64,000 nucleotides of DNA from Candidatus Chlorohelix allophototropha. Lineage in GTDB: Bacteria; Chloroflexota; Chloroflexia; Chloroheliales; Chloroheliaceae. The notes under the pieces were generated by a model. That model had not been told where the DNA came from. It was given only the letters and a program-made list of their open reading frames with translations, and ran no database searches. The stretch lies in NCBI RefSeq assembly GCF_030389965.1, contig NZ_CP128400.1, positions 930,001 to 994,000 on the forward strand, read 5' to 3'. This document shows positions 61,092 through 64,000 of the stretch, in pieces (position 1 is the first letter of the stretch; each line of letters begins with the position of its first letter). Both the position numbers and the translations under genes were made by a program.

Positions 61092-63962
61092 ATGCCTGAC
61101 GATCAAAATAATCAGAAGACACGTAAGCGAAAGGTACAACCGGAAAATCCGGAGCCAATCGCAGATAAACCAAAACCTATCCGCAAAAATGTGCGACGTA
61201 AGAAAGAACCGACAGAAGCTTTAGAGGCTAGTCCTAAAAAGCCACGTCGATCTAGAAAAGTTGATGCAAAAACTAACAGCGAGATATTGCAGGGTCTCCA
61301 GGATATTGACCTAGCAGATCTGAAGAACCTAGATGATGATAAAGCTGCCGCCCTACTACGTTTGATAGCTCAGATTGAAGCTGAAAAGAACAAGGGCGAC
61401 AGTGATTCCGAGGATGAAGAGGACAACAAGCCTCAAATCCCCGATATATTGCCAATCCTACCGCTAAAAGACACGGTAGTTTACCCACTAACGGTTTTCC
61501 CTTTGGCAGTTGGACAAGAACGTTCAATTCGCCTGATCGAAGAAGTAGTAGGGATAGGTGGAGATAGGCTGGTAGGGTTAGTCGCTCAGAAAAATATTGA
61601 ACAAGAACAGGCGGGACCCGACGACAGTTTTAAAATCGGAACAGTGGCACTGGTACACAAGTTGCTCAAAGTACCGGATGGTTCTATTCGCCTCGCAGTT
61701 CAAGGAATTGAAAAAATTGAGGTGCTGGAATATATCCAGACCGAACCATATTTAAAAGCGCGTATCCGGATTATACAGGACGTTGAGGAAACAGGAGTAG
61801 AGGTTGAGGCGTTGATGCGCAACTCGATTACTCTTTTCCAACGACTGGTGTCGCTCGTACCGCAAATCCCGGACGAACTGTTGATGGCTGCCATCAACAT
61901 AGAGCAACCTCGTCAGCTTGCCTACCTTATCGGCACCAGTGTACGGATGGATCTTGAGCAACGTCAGGAAATTCTTGAAACTGTCAACGTGCGTGAAAAG
62001 CTGGAAAAGCTCAACGCCTTTCTTACTAAAGAACTGGAAGTGCTAGAACTTGGTCGCAAAATCCAGTCACAGGTTCAGGAAGAACTCAACAAATCACAGC
62101 GCGAGTACTTTCTGCGTGAACAGTTAAAAGCTCTCCAGAAAGAATTGGGCGAGGAAGACCCCCAAGTTGCCGAAATAAACCAGTTACGCGAAACTCTCCA
62201 GAAATCACATATACCGGCAGAAGGACGGCGCGAAGCTGAGCGTGAACTCGATCGCCTCTCTCGCCTACCGCCCGCCGCCGCCGAGTATGGCGTAATCAAA
62301 ACTTACTTGGACTGGCTGGTTAGCCTACCTTGGAATAAAACTACCGAAAACGCGCTAGATATTATCAAAGCGCGTCAGACGCTCGATGAGGATCACTACG
62401 ACCTCGAAAAGGTCAAAGAGCGTATTCTGGAATATCTAGCGGTGCGCAAACTACGCCTTGAGCGCCAGAAAGCAGCACAAGCGGTCGCAGAGGCAGTACC
62501 TTCGGAATCCCTTGCGGAGGATGATCCAACCCATCGCCCACCTACCTTTGAGGAGGTGCATCATTACACGGGTCCGCGTGAGCCTATATTGTGTTTTGTG
62601 GGACCACCCGGCGTTGGTAAAACCAGTCTGGGACAAAGTATCGCAAGAGCGTTGGGGCGTAAGTTTACCCGTATGTCGCTGGGCGGTATGCGCGATGAAG
62701 CTGAGATTCGCGGACACCGTCGCACCTATATCGGGGCGATGCCGGGGCGTATAATTCAGGCTTTGCGCCGTGCCGAATCTTCCGACCCGGTCTTTATGCT
62801 GGATGAAGTGGACAAAATCGGGATGGATTATCGGGGTGATCCGAGTTCAGCCTTGCTGGAAGTGCTTGATCCTGAGCAAAACAGCGATTTCCGCGACCAT
62901 TATTTGGACGTGCCTTTCGATCTGTCCAAAGTAATGTTCATTGCAACCGCCAACTTGCTCGACCCCATCCCGGCACCGTTGCGCGATCGTATGGAGATTC
63001 TAACACTATCTGGTTACACCGAGGATGAGAAAGTTAAAATTGCTTTCAATTATCTGATTCCTAAAATGTTGAAAGCAAACGCACTCACCGAGGAAGATGC
63101 CGTATTTGAAGAAGCGGCAGTACACCGTCTAGTGCGCGAATACACCCGTGAGGCAGGGGTACGCAATCTTGAGCGGGAGATTGCAACGGTACTTCGGAAA
63201 GTAGCCCGAACTGTGGCAGAAGGCAATACCGAAAAAACCCTGATAAACGAAGCCAAAGTAACCGAATTGCTAGGCAAACAACGCTATTTCTATGACGTGG
63301 CGGAGCGTACCCAACAACCGGGCGTGGCGACCGGATTGGCAGTCACCGAAGTAGGTGGCGATATTCTGTTCATTGAGGCAACCCGTATGCCCGGTAGCAA
63401 AAATCTGATGGTAACGGGGCAACTGGGCGATGTCATGCGCGAATCTGTGCAGGCAGCGTTAAGTTATGTGCGTTCTCGCGCCACGCATCTGGGTATTGAG
63501 CCAGCCTTCTTCGAAAAAAACGATATCCACATCCATATTCCGGCAGGCGCGATTCCAAAGGACGGACCAAGTGCAGGTATCACCATAACCACCGCGATTG
63601 TCTCGTTGCTAACCGGACGCTCGGTGCATGGGGATATAGCAATGACGGGGGAAATAACCCTGCGCGGCAAGGTCTTGCCTATCGGAGGGGTCAAGGAGAA
63701 GGTGCTGGCAGCGCGGCGTGCCGGGCTTAAAACTGTTATTCTACCTAAAATGAACGAACGTGACCTTGACGACTTAACGCCTGAATTGCGGCAAGAGATA
63801 ACTTTTGTACTGGTTGATAATATCGATGAGGTGCTGGAAGCAGCTCTGAACAAACCCGGTGAACATAATTTGCCACTCAATGGAGTTGATTTAGAACCCA
63901 TCAAGAACGGCAAAGAAGACAATGAGGTTGTCACCAAACCAAAGAGTCGCAAAAAGCAATAA
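61092..63962 (+). CDS. lon: ATP-dependent Lon protease with charged N-terminal extension
   Basis: The LonN substrate domain starts at ILPILPLKDTVVYPLTVFPL (about residue 118). The AAA+ domain carries Walker A GPPGVGKTS (about 503), Walker B VFMLDEVDKIG and the arginine region APLRDRME. The protease domain has the Ser/Lys dyad in PKDGPSAG (about 828) and GGVKEKVLAARRAG (about 867). Lon degrades misfolded and regulatory proteins. The first about 115 residues are strongly basic then acidic and predicted disordered, longer than in standard Lon. GGGGAG six bases before ATG sets the start. Confidence 0.97.
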   Translation: MPDDQNNQKTRKRKVQPENPEPIADKPKPIRKNVRRKKEPTEALEASPKKPRRSRKVDAKTNSEILQGLQDIDLADLKNLDDDKAAALLRLIAQIEAEKNKGDSDSEDEEDNKPQIPDILPILPLKDTVVYPLTVFPLAVGQERSIRLIEEVVGIGGDRLVGLVAQKNIEQEQAGPDDSFKIGTVALVHKLLKVPDGSIRLAVQGIEKIEVLEYIQTEPYLKARIRIIQDVEETGVEVEALMRNSITLFQRLVSLVPQIPDELLMAAINIEQPRQLAYLIGTSVRMDLEQRQEILETVNVREKLEKLNAFLTKELEVLELGRKIQSQVQEELNKSQREYFLREQLKALQKELGEEDPQVAEINQLRETLQKSHIPAEGRREAERELDRLSRLPPAAAEYGVIKTYLDWLVSLPWNKTTENALDIIKARQTLDEDHYDLEKVKERILEYLAVRKLRLERQKAAQAVAEAVPSESLAEDDPTHRPPTFEEVHHYTGPREPILCFVGPPGVGKTSLGQSIARALGRKFTRMSLGGMRDEAEIRGHRRTYIGAMPGRIIQALRRAESSDPVFMLDEVDKIGMDYRGDPSSALLEVLDPEQNSDFRDHYLDVPFDLSKVMFIATANLLDPIPAPLRDRMEILTLSGYTEDEKVKIAFNYLIPKMLKANALTEEDAVFEEAAVHRLVREYTREAGVRNLEREIATVLRKVARTVAEGNTEKTLINEAKVTELLGKQRYFYDVAERTQQPGVATGLAVTEVGGDILFIEATRMPGSKNLMVTGQLGDVMRESVQAALSYVRSRATHLGIEPAFFEKNDIHIHIPAGAIPKDGPSAGITITTAIVSLLTGRSVHGDIAMTGEITLRGKVLPIGGVKEKVLAARRAGLKTVILPKMNERDLDDLTPELRQEITFVLVDNIDEVLEAALNKPGEHNLPLNGVDLEPIKNGKEDNEVVTKPKSRKKQ

Positions 63963-63966
63963 CACC

Positions 63967-64000
63967 ATGGCTCAAGTCGAAATTATTATCCCAAACTGGA
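63967..64000 (+). CDS. Start of a probable glycosyltransferase gene (partial)
   Basis: An ATG four bases after the lon stop codon opens a frame that leaves the window after 11 residues (MAQVEIIIPNW). The 'IIIPNWN' opening is typical of family 2 glycosyltransferases. So little is visible that this remains tentative. Confidence 0.4.
   Translation, partial: MAQVEIIIPNW

Noticed and set aside
63464-63952. Open frame opposite the protease domain of lon
   Set aside because: Serine/arginine-rich shadow translation of a firmly identified gene.
1-64000. CRISPR array
   Set aside because: No series of regularly spaced direct repeats of 24-40 bases was seen. The regular repeats found are protein-coding (GvpC-like) or short promoter repeats.

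Overview
The window most likely comes from a phototrophic member of the Chloroflexota. The main evidence is a complete chlorophyllide a oxidoreductase operon (bchX, bchY, bchZ), needed for bacteriochlorophyll a, together with a CrtO-like carotenoid oxidoreductase and a [2Fe-2S] protein whose layout recalls chlorosome envelope proteins of the CsmI/J/X/Y group. A large gas vesicle cluster points to a planktonic, buoyant cell. Filamentous or lake-water phototrophic Chloroflexota, including the type I reaction centre lineage 'Candidatus Chlorohelix', would fit, but species identity is inference. Base composition is moderate, with AT-rich intergenic DNA.

Layout. 1-370: start of an RluB/RsuA-type pseudouridine synthase running off the left edge. 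441-5105: a tight + strand operon of a tandem GNAT protein, a TIR protein, a double-TIR protein, a pseudokinase-TIR fusion and a small membrane protein, followed by insertion sequence debris. 5524-9153: a membrane coiled-coil protein with a bactofilin-like partner. 9311-16737: mostly housekeeping genes (DUF2085, mtnP, rbfA, an A-type Fe-S protein, tRNA-Val, YjbQ, pheA). 17008-22265: an unassigned possible regulator and bchXYZ. 22375-25689: an NRMT/Nramp-type metal transporter with a long leader holding a candidate leader-peptide attenuator, divergent from a PRC-barrel/MgtE-N protein; this looks like a magnesium module beside a magnesium-tetrapyrrole pathway. 25778-36119: a lipoprotein, a MacAB-type efflux operon and a fused ABC exporter. 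36149-41418: an MBL hydrolase, arginase, a P-loop/helical-repeat protein and the ferredoxin-like protein. 41609-44521: small membrane proteins, a hydrolase, infC and an unknown. 44574-56138: the gas vesicle cluster on the - strand. 57203-64000: CrtO-like oxidoreductase, type III CoA transferase, TetR regulator, Lon protease and the start of a probable glycosyltransferase.

The gas vesicle cluster reads, in transcription order: NarL-type sensor kinase and response regulator, gvpA, a GvpC-like protein, gvpN, an unknown coiled-coil protein, GvpF/L, gvpG, GvpF/L, a GvpA-family S/M-type protein, GvpF/L, gvpK, gvpJ, a GvpH-like protein and a CDC48-type AAA+ ATPase. Its GvpC-like protein has ten exact 33-residue repeats and, unusually, a proline-rich linker and a winged-helix-like C-terminus.

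The strongest candidates for undescribed biology are the TIR/pseudokinase operon, the GvpC-winged-helix and CDC48 additions to the gas vesicle operon, and the acidic leader-peptide attenuator before the NRMT-like transporter. All functional statements come from reading translated sequence by eye; no database search was run.
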